From JAGPCK01 sp964535575 (GTDB lineage Bacteria > Bacteroidota > Bacteroidia > UKL13-3): DNA of 64,000 nucleotides. Shown in pieces: positions 26,368-34,743 of this stretch. The stretch spans positions 186,001 to 250,000 of the forward strand of contig CAZHTC010000003.1 of the NCBI GenBank assembly GCA_964535575.1, written 5' to 3'. The notes under the pieces were generated by a model, which was not told where the DNA came from, searched no databases, and saw nothing but the letters and a program-made list of their open reading frames with translations. Numbering within the stretch: position 1 is the first letter of the stretch; every line of letters begins with the position of its first letter. The translations under genes and the position numbers were made by a program.

Positions 26368-27915
26368 ATGCCATTACAAAGTTTCTTTTACCGCAAACCG
26401 CTTAAAGAATTAATGAAACATGCCGAAGGGCATACCCTTAAACGCACCCTTGGCCGAACCAACCTGATTATGCTTGGTATCGGTGCTATTATTGGTGCAG
26501 GGTTATTTGTGCGCACAGCTGCTGCAGCCGGAGGTCATGCCGGTCCGGCAGTTACTATCTCGTTTATTGTAGCCGCTCTGGGATGCGCATTTGCTGGTTT
26601 GTGTTATGCCGAGTTTGCTTCTATGATTCCAATTGCCGGAAGTGCCTATACCTACGCCTACGCTACCATGGGGGAATTAGTGGCCTGGATTATGGGTTGG
26701 GCATTGGTACTCGAATATGCGCTGGGTGCGGCCACGGTGGCCATTGCCTGGAGCGAGTACCTGAATAATTTATTGGGTGGAGTAATTCCTTATGAATGGT
26801 GTCATTCGCCTTTTGAGCACTACGTAAAACGTATTGGCGATGGTGGAACAGAATTGATGGTATCGGTTTCAAAAGTGCTGCCATCCGATGTAATCATGAA
26901 TCACGGAGTGATGAATCTGCCTGCGTTGCTTGTGCTTTTAGGTATTTCGGCTCTGCTCATTAAAGGTACACAGGAGTCGGCTGTGGTAAATGCCGTTATT
27001 GTATTTATCAAAGTGGCCATCGTGTTGGTGTTTATTGTGGTAGGTTGGCAGTTTATAAATCCCGCTAACCATACTCCCTATATCATTCCTGAAAATACAC
27101 CCGGGTACGAAGGTTTCTGGAAACACGGATGGCCGGGAATTGTAACAGGTGCCGGAATTGTGTTTTTTGCTTTCATCGGTTTTGATGCGGTATCTACAGC
27201 TGCACAGGAAGCTAAAAATCCGGAGAAGGATATGCCGGTTGGAATATTAGGTTCATTGGTGATTTGTACCATTTTGTATATTTTATTTTCTCACGTACTT
27301 ACCGGAGTAGCTCCTTATACCGATTTTGTAAAAGCGGGAAAAGAAGCATCGGTTGCGTATGCGATTCAGCATTACATGCACGGGTACAACTGGCTAGGTA
27401 CGGCAGTTACCGTGGCCATTTTGGCCGGATTCTCTTCGGTAATTTTAGTGATGCTTATGGGGCAGTCGCGCGTGTTTTATTCCATGTCGAAAGACGGATT
27501 GCTGCCAAAAGTATTTTCAGATTTGCACAAAACATTTCATACCCCGTATAAATCAAATATTATTCTCTTTGTTTTTGTAGGGGCATTTGCAGCATTTGTT
27601 CCTGGTGAAGTAGCCGGTGATTTAACCAGCATCGGAACCTTGTTTGCTTTTGTATTGGTGAGTGCCGGAGTTTGGATTATGCGTAAAACCGACCCGCAGG
27701 TTCCTCGCGCCTTTAAAACTCCGCTGGTACCACTGGTTCCTATACTGGGAATATTGGTTTGCTCTATGATGATTGTAGGATTACCTGCCGAAACACGCAA
27801 TACGGCTATTGGCTGGATGGTAGTAGGTCTGGTTATTTACATCTCTTATGGATACACTAACGCCAGAAAAATAAGAGCGAAACATAAAGCCGAACAGGAA
27901 GCTCAGGGCCATTAA
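26368..27915 (+). CDS. APC family amino acid permease (YfnA/CAT-like)
   Basis: 515 residues with about 12 membrane segments. The first helix breaks at GIGAIIGAGLFVRTAAAAGGHAGPA, the APC substrate-binding signature. GLCYAEFASMIPIAGSAYTYAYATMGE is the second classical motif. GFDAVSTAAQEAKNPEKDMPVGI and MGQSRVFYSMSKDGLLP follow in the usual order. It is probably a cationic amino acid importer or exchanger in the inner membrane; the exact substrate is not readable. Confidence 0.9.
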   Translation: MPLQSFFYRKPLKELMKHAEGHTLKRTLGRTNLIMLGIGAIIGAGLFVRTAAAAGGHAGPAVTISFIVAALGCAFAGLCYAEFASMIPIAGSAYTYAYATMGELVAWIMGWALVLEYALGAATVAIAWSEYLNNLLGGVIPYEWCHSPFEHYVKRIGDGGTELMVSVSKVLPSDVIMNHGVMNLPALLVLLGISALLIKGTQESAVVNAVIVFIKVAIVLVFIVVGWQFINPANHTPYIIPENTPGYEGFWKHGWPGIVTGAGIVFFAFIGFDAVSTAAQEAKNPEKDMPVGILGSLVICTILYILFSHVLTGVAPYTDFVKAGKEASVAYAIQHYMHGYNWLGTAVTVAILAGFSSVILVMLMGQSRVFYSMSKDGLLPKVFSDLHKTFHTPYKSNIILFVFVGAFAAFVPGEVAGDLTSIGTLFAFVLVSAGVWIMRKTDPQVPRAFKTPLVPLVPILGILVCSMMIVGLPAETRNTAIGWMVVGLVIYISYGYTNARKIRAKHKAEQEAQGH

Positions 27916-27922
27916 TTTTATG

Positions 27923-27930
27923 TAAATTTG
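27923..27930 (+). promoter_or_regulatory. -7 motif 4 bases before a start codon
   Basis: TAAATTTG is an exact TAnnTTTG match, ending 4 bases before ATG at 27935. If used, the transcript would be leaderless or nearly so. Confidence 0.4.
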
Positions 27931-27934
27931 CCTT

Positions 27935-28423
27935 ATGAAATTTGATACAATGCCTGCCCATGCACGGGTGTGGATTTACATGGCCGATCGTTTTTTTTCC
28001 GATGCCGAGGAGTTGGAGTTGAATAGCCGTTTTGAGAAATTTACTGAGCAATGGACAGCTCACAACAACCAGTTAAAGGCCTCTATTGATTTATTGCACC
28101 ACCGTTTTGTGGTGGTAATGGTAGATGAGTCTTTTAACGGAGTGAGCGGGTGTGGTATTGATAAGTCAGTTAATTTTCTCAAAACACTGGCAGAAGAATT
28201 TAAGGTTGACTTTTTTAACCGTCTGTTGGTGGCCTATCAAAAAGAAGAACAGATACGTGTGGTGAACCAGCATTTTATTCCCAACCTGCTGTTGCAGGGC
28301 GATATCAATGAAAATACACCCGTGTTTAATAATACAGTTCAAACCAAAGAGCAGTTTGACACCATATGGCTCACTCCGCTTAAAAACACCTGGCTCTCGC
28401 GTTACCTTAAGGCCGAGGTATGA
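27935..28423 (+). CDS. conserved Bacteroidota hypothetical protein
   Basis: 162 residues, soluble, no signal. Conserved-looking segments are HARVWIYMADRFFSDAEE, FTEQWTAHNNQL, FVVVMVDESFNGVSGCGIDKSV and FFNRLLVAYQKEEQI. I recall such proteins being annotated 'ABC transporter ATPase' in databases, but no Walker motif is present, so that name would be wrong. The stop lies 4 bases from the stop of convergent icd. Confidence 0.7.
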   Translation: MKFDTMPAHARVWIYMADRFFSDAEELELNSRFEKFTEQWTAHNNQLKASIDLLHHRFVVVMVDESFNGVSGCGIDKSVNFLKTLAEEFKVDFFNRLLVAYQKEEQIRVVNQHFIPNLLLQGDINENTPVFNNTVQTKEQFDTIWLTPLKNTWLSRYLKAEV

Positions 28424-28427
28424 GTAA

Positions 28428-29894
28428 TCATTGACCCTGGGCTAAGCTATAACCGGTTTTGGTTCCAAAATTCCTTAGTAATTCGTACGAGGGGATCGTG
28501 TACTTTTTCCCAATTTTTTGGAGTAGTTCAAATACTTCGTCCTGCGTCATCTCGCCTTGTTCTTTTTCAATGCGCACACAACTGTGATCAACAAACTCGG
28601 TAAATATCGAACCCGAAGGCCATATCATGGTACCACGGTTGGAGATAGTTACTAATTTTTGTCCGGATGAAAGAAGGGGTTGAATTGTGGTTGCAATAGA
28701 TTCGCCCAGCTCGCTGCTTTCCAGAAATAAATCCACGCCTTTTATCACAGTGTTTGCTTTATCTTTGGTGCTCTCCATCATTTTCTGGTGAGCAGGTGCT
28801 GTGGGTTTTTCAAATAGTTTTATACCTTCTTTGGCAGTGCGTGGTTTAGAAAATTCAGGTTCTTTACCCAGATTATGGATAATGGCCTGTGCAAATTCAT
28901 TGGTATTGGAGAATGGGATGGCCCGGTCACCAAAATCGGCTGTGTGCACCCCTTGTTCCAAAGTATACCGCAACGCATTTTCAATTTGGGCAGCCTGTTT
29001 CACAAAACCCAAATGACGCAACATCATCAATCCACTTAGTAAAAGAGAAGTTGGGTTGGCCATGAGTTTGCCAGCTATATCGGGTGCTGTGCCGTGAACC
29101 GCTTCAAAAATGGCTATATGATCGCCAATATTAGCCGAAGGAGCAAAGCCTAATCCACCAACCAATCCGGCACACAAATCACTCATAATATCACCTTGAA
29201 GATTGGTAAGCACTACCACCTGAAACTCGTGTGGGCGGGCCACTAATTTCATGGCCAGGTCATCTACAATAATATCATTGCTGTGTATCTCGGGGAACTC
29301 TTTGGCTATATCCTGAAAGGCTTCCAGAAAAAGGCCATCCGTAATTTTCATGATATTGGCCTTATGTGCACAGGTTACTTTGGTAAACCCTTCCTTGCGC
29401 GCCATTTCAAAAGCAAACCGAATGACCTGTTCACTTCCGGGGCGTGAAATAATTCTGCGGCAAATAGTCACATCGTGGGTGTTCATATGCTCTACACCTC
29501 CGTAAGTACCCTCAATATTTTCGCGCACAATGGTGATATCAATGGGAATGCCGGCACGTGAGAATACGGTATCAACCCCAGGCAGCGATTGAAAGTGCCT
29601 CCGGTTGGCATAGGTGCTCCAGGTTTTGCGGGCCGTTACGTTAATGCTTTTCATTCCTTTGCCTTTGGGTGTTTCCATAGGGCCTTTAAATAAAATGCCC
29701 AGTTCTTCCACCACCTCTTTGGCTTTTGGAGTCATGCCCGTTCCGTGCCCTTCCAGAAAGTAGGTTTTACCCATTTCAATAAACTCGTAACTCAACGGAA
29801 CGTTGGCCGCTTTAAACACGGTGAGTACGGAATCCATAATTTCGGGTCCTATGCCATCGCCTTTGGCTACAGCTATTTTTATTGAATCACTCAT
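28428..29894 (-). CDS. icd: isocitrate dehydrogenase (NADP-type, extended C-terminus)
   Basis: 488 residues. AVAKGDGIGPEIMDSVL starts the Rossmann-like IDH/IMDH fold. Substrate-binding regions include ITIVRENIEGTYGGVEH and the metal-binding region NDIIVDDLAMKLVA...NLQGDIMSDLCAGLVGG. EAVHGTAPDIAGK contacts cofactor. An extra ~140-residue C-terminal domain (after about 340) matches the longer Thermus-type enzymes. Oxidises isocitrate to 2-oxoglutarate in the TCA cycle. NADP preference is inferred from family only. Confidence 0.9.
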   Translation of the reverse strand: MSDSIKIAVAKGDGIGPEIMDSVLTVFKAANVPLSYEFIEMGKTYFLEGHGTGMTPKAKEVVEELGILFKGPMETPKGKGMKSINVTARKTWSTYANRRHFQSLPGVDTVFSRAGIPIDITIVRENIEGTYGGVEHMNTHDVTICRRIISRPGSEQVIRFAFEMARKEGFTKVTCAHKANIMKITDGLFLEAFQDIAKEFPEIHSNDIIVDDLAMKLVARPHEFQVVVLTNLQGDIMSDLCAGLVGGLGFAPSANIGDHIAIFEAVHGTAPDIAGKLMANPTSLLLSGLMMLRHLGFVKQAAQIENALRYTLEQGVHTADFGDRAIPFSNTNEFAQAIIHNLGKEPEFSKPRTAKEGIKLFEKPTAPAHQKMMESTKDKANTVIKGVDLFLESSELGESIATTIQPLLSSGQKLVTISNRGTMIWPSGSIFTEFVDHSCVRIEKEQGEMTQDEVFELLQKIGKKYTIPSYELLRNFGTKTGYSLAQGQ

Positions 29895-29914
29895 TTTTTT
29901 GCATTTTCAGGGGG

Positions 29915-29922
29915 CAAAAGTA
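29915..29922 (-). promoter_or_regulatory. -7 motif of icd
   Basis: Minus-strand TACTTTTG, an exact TAnnTTTG match 20 bases before the icd ATG. A plus-strand TAAATTTG at 29959-29966 would serve the divergent 30022 gene. Confidence 0.5.
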
Positions 29923-29958
29923 ATAAAGTAAGTGGTTTAAATGTTAAGTAAACGGAAT

Positions 29959-29966
29959 TAAATTTG
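29959..29966 (+). promoter_or_regulatory. -7 motif of the beta-barrel gene
   Basis: TAAATTTG, an exact match to TAnnTTTG, 55 bases before ATG 30022, within the divergent intergenic region shared with icd. Confidence 0.45.
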
Positions 29967-30021
29967 TCATTGCCGCAACCCCACACCATTAAAGGTTGTC
30001 ATTGTATTAAAACCATGTTTT

Positions 30022-30936
30022 ATGGAAATACGAAGTGTTTTATTACTTGTACTTTTGTTAATCGTCCCAGCCTCTTTGCAGGCACAAACCGATAGCGTAA
30101 ATTCTCCTGCTCTCATGTTTCCTACCAAACCCTTTAAACTGTTAGGTTGGTACTGGCAAAAAAACGGGTATAATTTAGTGGTAGGTATAATGCCTTTTAC
30201 ATCTAGCAGTGGTGATGTTCGAAATCAGTTCAAAGCAGCCAATTCTTCGTCCCCTTTCATTCAAAAAAGCAAAACAGATTTCTTAAATGGAAGTTCATCC
30301 AAGAGTTCAAATGATGATATTTATTATGAGGTAGGTGCATCAGCTTCTTTCGATCTTATTTCACGCCACCTCAGGTATCTGGACAAAGAAGTCAGAGTCG
30401 GCATATACTATCAGCGTCTCCATGATTATTATTTCAATCAATCAGTGACTCAAGTACCCTTTAATGATTCAAATAAGGTTTTTTACGAATATTCAAGGAA
30501 AACCAGTTCCTTAACAATGAAAGCCGAGTTGTTCTGGAATACCAAACCTTTTCTTAGCAGATTGGCACTATATGGCGGAGCCGGTATGCAACTTGGCATC
30601 ATCCTGTTTGATAATTTTAGTGTAACCCGAAGTTCTTTCTCTCATATGGATTCCCTGCCTCTTATTGGTTGGGGTGCGGTTTATACTCCCGAGTTATTTG
30701 AAACTCATAATACGCTTTCACTTTTATGGGGTGTAAATGGTGTGGCCGGAATTAAATTTAATGCCGGTTGTTATACCAATTTGTTCGTTGAATATACAAA
30801 TAGCGTGCATTGTGTTCAGCATTTTCCAGGGGCCGAATGGACCTCAATATCCTTTTTTCGCTTTGGTGTGAGGATGAAACTGAATGTTTGGGACAATGAA
30901 CCAAACAAGTGGCAACCTTCACGCCCCTTCTATTAA
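30022..30936 (+). CDS. secreted hypothetical protein, probable outer-membrane beta-barrel
   Basis: 304 residues with signal peptide MEIRSVLLLVLLLIVPASLQAQ. The mature part has alternating strands rich in aromatic residues (GGAGMQLGIILFDNF, LWGVNGVAGIKFNAGCYTNLFVEYTN) and ends FFRFGVRMKLNVW. This is the usual look of Bacteroidota outer-membrane beta-barrel proteins. No named family recognised; role unknown. Confidence 0.65.
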   Translation: MEIRSVLLLVLLLIVPASLQAQTDSVNSPALMFPTKPFKLLGWYWQKNGYNLVVGIMPFTSSSGDVRNQFKAANSSSPFIQKSKTDFLNGSSSKSSNDDIYYEVGASASFDLISRHLRYLDKEVRVGIYYQRLHDYYFNQSVTQVPFNDSNKVFYEYSRKTSSLTMKAELFWNTKPFLSRLALYGGAGMQLGIILFDNFSVTRSSFSHMDSLPLIGWGAVYTPELFETHNTLSLLWGVNGVAGIKFNAGCYTNLFVEYTNSVHCVQHFPGAEWTSISFFRFGVRMKLNVWDNEPNKWQPSRPFY

Positions 30937-30944
30937 TTTTATTT

Positions 30945-30952
30945 TATCTTTG
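30945..30952 (+). promoter_or_regulatory. -7 motif 5 bases before the Schlafen-like gene
   Basis: TATCTTTG, an exact TAnnTTTG match, ends 5 bases before ATG 30958. Together with 27923-27930 and 61999-62006 it suggests leaderless transcripts. Confidence 0.4.
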
Positions 30953-30957
30953 CCCGC

Positions 30958-31587
30958 ATGAGCCTGACGCATATTCAGCAATTACTGCTGGCGGGAGAAA
31001 GCGAGATCCTCGATTTTAAACAAACTATTTCTTCCGCTTCTAAAATCGCCAAAACCATGTCGGCTTTTGCCAATCATAAAGGCGGTACCCTGCTGGTAGG
31101 CGTTACCGATAAAAAAATGATATCCGGGATTCAAAGCGAGGATGAAAAATACATGCTCGATCTGGCTGCCCGTTTTTATTGTAAGCCGGAAATAGCCATT
31201 GAAATCACCGAATGGGAGATTGGAAACAAAGTAGTGCTCGAAGCAAAAATTCCGGAAGGTGAGCACAAGCCTTATTATGCCAAAGACGAAGAAGGAAAAT
31301 GGTGGGCGCATATCAGGGTAAAAGACCAGAGTTTATTAGCAAGTAAAGTGGTGGTGGATGTGCTGAAACGGCAGCACAGCCAGCATGGTACCATAATTCA
31401 TTACACCGATAAGGAAAAGGACCTGTTGAAACACATGGAAACAAAAGGAAAAATAACTCTCAAAGAGGTGTGCAAGCTGCTCAACATTTCGCGCTGGCGT
31501 GCACAAAAAATGCTGGTGAATCTGGTGAGTGTTGGGGTTATCCGTTCGCATACTACGGAAAAGACGGAGTTTTTTACGTTGAGCTGA
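30958..31587 (+). CDS. Schlafen AlbA_2 domain protein with C-terminal winged helix
   Basis: 209 residues. AlbA_2 (old name AAA_4) motifs are LLLAGESEILDFKQTIS, KIAKTMSAFANHKGGTLLVGVTDKK and WWAHIRVKDQSLLAS. The C-terminal third (LKHMETKGKITLKEVCKLLNISRWRAQKMLVNLVSVGVIRSH) is a winged helix-turn-helix. Such proteins are usually DNA- or RNA-binding regulators; some Schlafen-related domains cut tRNA. No partner gene is coupled. Confidence 0.8.
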   Translation: MSLTHIQQLLLAGESEILDFKQTISSASKIAKTMSAFANHKGGTLLVGVTDKKMISGIQSEDEKYMLDLAARFYCKPEIAIEITEWEIGNKVVLEAKIPEGEHKPYYAKDEEGKWWAHIRVKDQSLLASKVVVDVLKRQHSQHGTIIHYTDKEKDLLKHMETKGKITLKEVCKLLNISRWRAQKMLVNLVSVGVIRSHTTEKTEFFTLS

Positions 31588-31655
31588 AAGTGTAGCAAAC
31601 TGTTGCATTTCTTTACGGGAAATGTATTTTGTAACCTTATAAATTCAGATTACTA

Positions 31656-31674
31656 TTCCTACATCATGTAGGAA
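31656..31674. promoter_or_regulatory. perfect palindrome, candidate operator
   Basis: TTCCTACA-TCA-TGTAGGAA, with 8-base perfect arms. It ends 6 bases before a TAACTTTG -7 motif (31681-31688) for the 31702 gene and would cover the -33 region. A Schlafen/wHTH gene lies immediately upstream. Confidence 0.5.
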
Positions 31675-31701
31675 ATCATTTAACTTTGGGAAATATTGAA
31701 T

Positions 31702-32349
31702 ATGAAGAAATATATTCCCCTTGTGGCAGCCGGGCTTCACCTTATCCTGAGTATTTTTTTGATAAGGTATGTAATTATGACGGTTGTGGTGCATAGTCTC
31801 TTCAGCTCTTCTTTTTCTCTGGGATGGCTATTTATTCCCATAGTCTCATTTTCTGTTTCAGTCTTTTCCTTTATCAAAAAGTACCGCCATAGCCGTTTTC
31901 TGATTCTTTACAATTATTCAGCATTGGGGGTTGCAGTACTTGCCGTTTGCGTTTATGGGCTTGTGAGGTTTGATAAATCGCTTCAGCAAAGAGAGGAGGA
32001 TAACGAACACTATGAAAAACTCTTGCAATGGCAACAAATCCAAAGGAAGTCACCCCGTGTTTTGCTGGAAATGAAGGATACTGCCGGAGTGGAACAAATT
32101 TTTATTTACGATGAAAATTATTTAGAGGGCAAGGAAATAAAAATTAAGCTCAACCGCGGGGTAATGGATCTTTCCTTCGCATTTACTCCTGAAGTTATTC
32201 AGTCTCGCAACTGTTTCGTAATTGGCGTTGTTCAAAACGGACAAATGTCTTTTTCGGAGCGTTTATTTATTCGAACTTATAGCGACATTCATATCGTTTA
32301 CCTGAATGGCCGGATGGAAGTGAAGGTATTGAATGAAGAATTCCATTGA
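31702..32349 (+). CDS. membrane protein of unknown function
   Basis: 215 residues from ATG 31702 (a TTG six bases earlier is less likely). Three hydrophobic segments lie in the first ~95 residues. A basic KKYRHSR loop follows the second, and a polar coiled stretch (KSLQQREEDNEHYEKLLQWQQIQRK) follows the third. A C-terminal, probably soluble domain (about 115-215) is beta-rich. No recognised family. Confidence 0.6.
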   Translation: MKKYIPLVAAGLHLILSIFLIRYVIMTVVVHSLFSSSFSLGWLFIPIVSFSVSVFSFIKKYRHSRFLILYNYSALGVAVLAVCVYGLVRFDKSLQQREEDNEHYEKLLQWQQIQRKSPRVLLEMKDTAGVEQIFIYDENYLEGKEIKIKLNRGVMDLSFAFTPEVIQSRNCFVIGVVQNGQMSFSERLFIRTYSDIHIVYLNGRMEVKVLNEEFH

Positions 32350-32397
32350 TATCTTTTTGCATAGTTATGGGCTACGGTCTATCTTCTGCACTAACTC

Positions 32398-32862
32398 TCA
32401 TTCTTCAAGCCAGTCAAACAGATACTCGGGCTTATAGTCGATTTCAAATTTGCTTAAAAAATCCAGGTACTCGTCCTTAAATGTTATCTTTTGATGATGT
32501 GTTTCCTGATTTGAAATGTAGTTATAAACCTGATCAATTTGTGAATAGGCATATGAAAATGCGCCATAACCTTCCTGCCATTGAAATTTCCCCTTTATAA
32601 ATCCTTTTTCGTTGATAAATTTAGAGGAGTTGTTTTTGATGTCGCGCACTAAATCCGCGATAGCCATGCCTGGTTTTAATCCAATAAAACAATGTACGTG
32701 GTCTGAAACTCCGTTTACAATAATTGATTTTTGTTGCTTAGCGGTAATAATACCTGATATATACTTATGCAACTCGTCTCTCCAGGTTTTATGTATCAGG
32801 TTTTCTCTTCCTTTTACGGCAAATACCACCTGAATATATATTTGTGAATAGGTTCCGGCCAT
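32398..32862 (-). mobile_element. REP-associated tyrosine transposase (RAYT / IS200-like Y1 transposase)
   Basis: 154 residues, complete. The HUH motif is in GVSDHVHCFIGL (His55, His57), and the catalytic Tyr is probably Tyr115 in VYNYISNQ (Y-x3-Q). KFQWQEGYGAFSYAYSQID is the usual IS200/RAYT segment before it. It acts on single-stranded DNA hairpins. No TnpB gene or IS ends were recognised. An array of short hairpins begins about 50 bases from its start, so it is better read as a RAYT serving REP repeats than as an insertion sequence. Confidence 0.88.
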
Positions 32863-32909
32863 AAGGCGTTTATATATTTTATTTTTTGCTAAATTAAGAG
32901 TTTTTAATC

Positions 32910-33535
32910 ATTTCACCCCTTCGGGGTTCTGTATTTTTTGCTTTGTGGTATAATTATGTCAGCCCTTCGGGCTTGTTTATTTTTTGAAGTTGTTTTCAGG
33001 CTTTGCTGTTGGTTCTTATTAATCCCGAAGGGATGAAATTATTAGGCAATCTGGAACAGGTTTTTCCTTTCGGGAATGTGGTGTTTTTATTATATCACCC
33101 CTTCGGGGTTCTGTATTTTTTGTTTGGTGTTATAATTATGTCAGCCCTTCGGGCTTGTTTNNNNNNNNNNNNNNNNNNNNNNNNNNNNNNNNNNNNNNNN
33201 NNNNNNNNNNNNNNNNNNNNNNNNNNNNNNNNNNNNNNNNNNNNNNNNNNNNNNNNNNNNTTGCTTTTGTGTTATGAGGATTTTGGTTTACTAATCCCGA
33301 AGGGATGAAATTATTGGTTGACCTGGAACAGGTTTTTCCTTTCGGAAAGGTAGTTTTTTATAATATCACCCATTCAGGGTTCTGTATTTTTTGTTTGGTG
33401 TTATAATTATGTCAGCCCTTCGGGCTTGTTTATTGCTTTTGTGTTATGAGGATTTTGGTTTACTAATCCCGAAGGGATGAAATTATTTTAGCACATATAA
33501 AAGATAAATATGGGAACCCCGAAGGGGTGACATGA
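32910..33535. repeat. REP-like hairpin repeat array beside the RAYT
   Basis: Tandem composite units, each with four small hairpins in order: CACCCCTTCGGGGT (32914, 33096, degenerate at 33367), CAGCCCTTCGGGCTTG (about 32960, 33142, 33413), AATCCCGAAGGGATG (33021, 33293, 33464) and TTCCTTTCGGGAA-type (33064, 33336). Spacers such as TTCTGTATTTTTTG and TATAATTATGT are also conserved. A reversed ACCCCGAAGGGGT closes the array near 33517. A 100-N gap interrupts the second unit. All hairpins carry a TTCG or CGAA tetraloop-like centre. Confidence 0.85.
33161..33260. other. assembly gap (100 N) in the repeat array
   Basis: Left flank ends GGGCTTGTTT and right flank starts TTGCTTTTGTGTTATGAGG. In the intact unit at 33421-33450 the two sequences are joined by one A. 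The gap therefore hides either about one base or a whole number of collapsed units. Confidence 0.9.
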
Positions 33536-33613
33536 TATGTGCGGTGTTTCTGACCAAGCTTCTTCACCTATTTTCTTTACGCAATACTGTGATTAAACAG
33601 GAGGGTAGTGGAT

Positions 33614-34024
33614 TTACCTTAGCTTTCGTTCACTTTCTTTGATGAACAAATCATTGATGCTCGCAAAACGTTTTCGCATCAGGCCGTTTTCGTCAAACTC
33701 CCAATTCTCGTTGCCATAACTGCGAAACCAGTTGCCGCTGTCATCGTGCCACTCGTATTCAAACCTTACAGCAATACGGTTATCAGCAAAAGCCCATAAT
33801 TCTTTTTTGAGTTTGTAGTCGAGCTCTTTGGCCCATTTGCGTTTTAAAAAAGCTTTTACCTCTTCGCGTCCATTAATGAATTCGGAACGGTTGCGCCATT
33901 CCGTGTCTTCAGTGTAAGCGAGGCAAACTTTTTCCGGGTCTTTGGTGTTCCAGGCATTTTCAGCCATCTGAATTTTTTGCAGGGCTGTTTCTAAAGTAAA
34001 TGGTGGTTTGATTGGTGAACTCAT
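33614..34024 (-). CDS. SnoaL-like / DUF1348 nuclear-transport-factor-2 fold protein
   Basis: 136 residues. ALQKIQMAENAWNTKDPEKVCLAYTEDTEWRNRSEFINGREEVKAFL and WHDDSGNWFRSYGNENWEFDENGLMRKRFASINDL are the typical DUF1348 blocks. A small cone-shaped NTF2-like fold; function not established. It is the last of four genes on the minus strand with redox-related neighbours, 40 bases after the SDR. Confidence 0.85.
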   Translation of the reverse strand: MSSPIKPPFTLETALQKIQMAENAWNTKDPEKVCLAYTEDTEWRNRSEFINGREEVKAFLKRKWAKELDYKLKKELWAFADNRIAVRFEYEWHDDSGNWFRSYGNENWEFDENGLMRKRFASINDLFIKESERKLR

Positions 34025-34064
34025 AAGCGAATATAGATTAATCGAATGATTTAATTACCGGGGC

Positions 34065-34742
34065 CTACCAGTTGATTTCTTTCCGGTCTCTGAAAAATTT
34101 TCCTGTGGGAATGGTTTTTTCGGTGGCCAGCCACACGACAGTATCTGCACCCTGCTGCACCGTACGTGGAGCATTGGGGCCTCCCATATCTGTTTTTACC
34201 CAACCCGGACAAATACAGTTTACTTTTATGTTTGCAGGCGCATCGGCAGCCAGCAGCATGGTGTACCCGTTCAAACTCCATTTGGATAAACGGTAGGCCG
34301 TATACCCTCCAGTTTGCACATCGTGCAATGAACCCATCCCACTGCTCACATTAATGACGCGTGCTTCCTTACTTCTTTCAAGCAGGGGCCACAAGGCTTT
34401 GGTAACATACATGGCACCGTAAAGATTTACATTCATCACGGCATGCATCTGGCCCATATCAAAAGCGGTGGCCGGTTTGTTGCCGATAATGCCGGCATTG
34501 TTTACCAGCACATCTACCGAGGTATATTTTTCGGCAAGTTCCCGGTAAAACCGGTCACACGAGGAAGGATCGGACACGTTGAGTTGAAACGCAACTGTTC
34601 CGTGGCCAATCTCCTCTGCTGCTTGTTGTATTTTTAGTAAATCACGTCCGGTGGCCATCACCTGAAATCCTTTTTCGGCCAGCTGGCGACAAATTTCTTT
34701 TCCTATGCCACGGTTGGCTCCGGTTACAACGGCAATTTTCAT
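34065..34742 (-). CDS. SDR family oxidoreductase
   Basis: 225 residues, classical short-chain dehydrogenase. NAD(P) loop VVTGANRGIGKEI (Gly-rich, residues 6-17), NNAG at 81-84, catalytic Ser133 in NVSSGMG, and Tyr150-x3-Lys154 (YRLSK). An Arg after the first Gly supports NADP use. ICPGWVKTDMGG closes the substrate pocket. It resembles carbonyl reductase-like SDRs; the substrate is unknown. It starts 1 base beyond the OsmC stop, so it is co-transcribed. Confidence 0.9.
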   Translation of the reverse strand: MKIAVVTGANRGIGKEICRQLAEKGFQVMATGRDLLKIQQAAEEIGHGTVAFQLNVSDPSSCDRFYRELAEKYTSVDVLVNNAGIIGNKPATAFDMGQMHAVMNVNLYGAMYVTKALWPLLERSKEARVINVSSGMGSLHDVQTGGYTAYRLSKWSLNGYTMLLAADAPANIKVNCICPGWVKTDMGGPNAPRTVQQGADTVVWLATEKTIPTGKFFRDRKEINW

Positions 34743-34743
34743 C

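Noticed and set aside
27935..28423. ABC transporter ATPase
   Set aside because: Such proteins carry that name in databases, but no Walker A, signature or Walker B is present.
33003..33308. Plus-strand ORF through the second gap
   Set aside because: Read through Ns within hairpin repeats; not a gene.
32910..33535. CRISPR array
   Set aside because: The repeated pieces are four different hairpins with conserved spacers, not one repeat with unique spacers; no Cas genes nearby.
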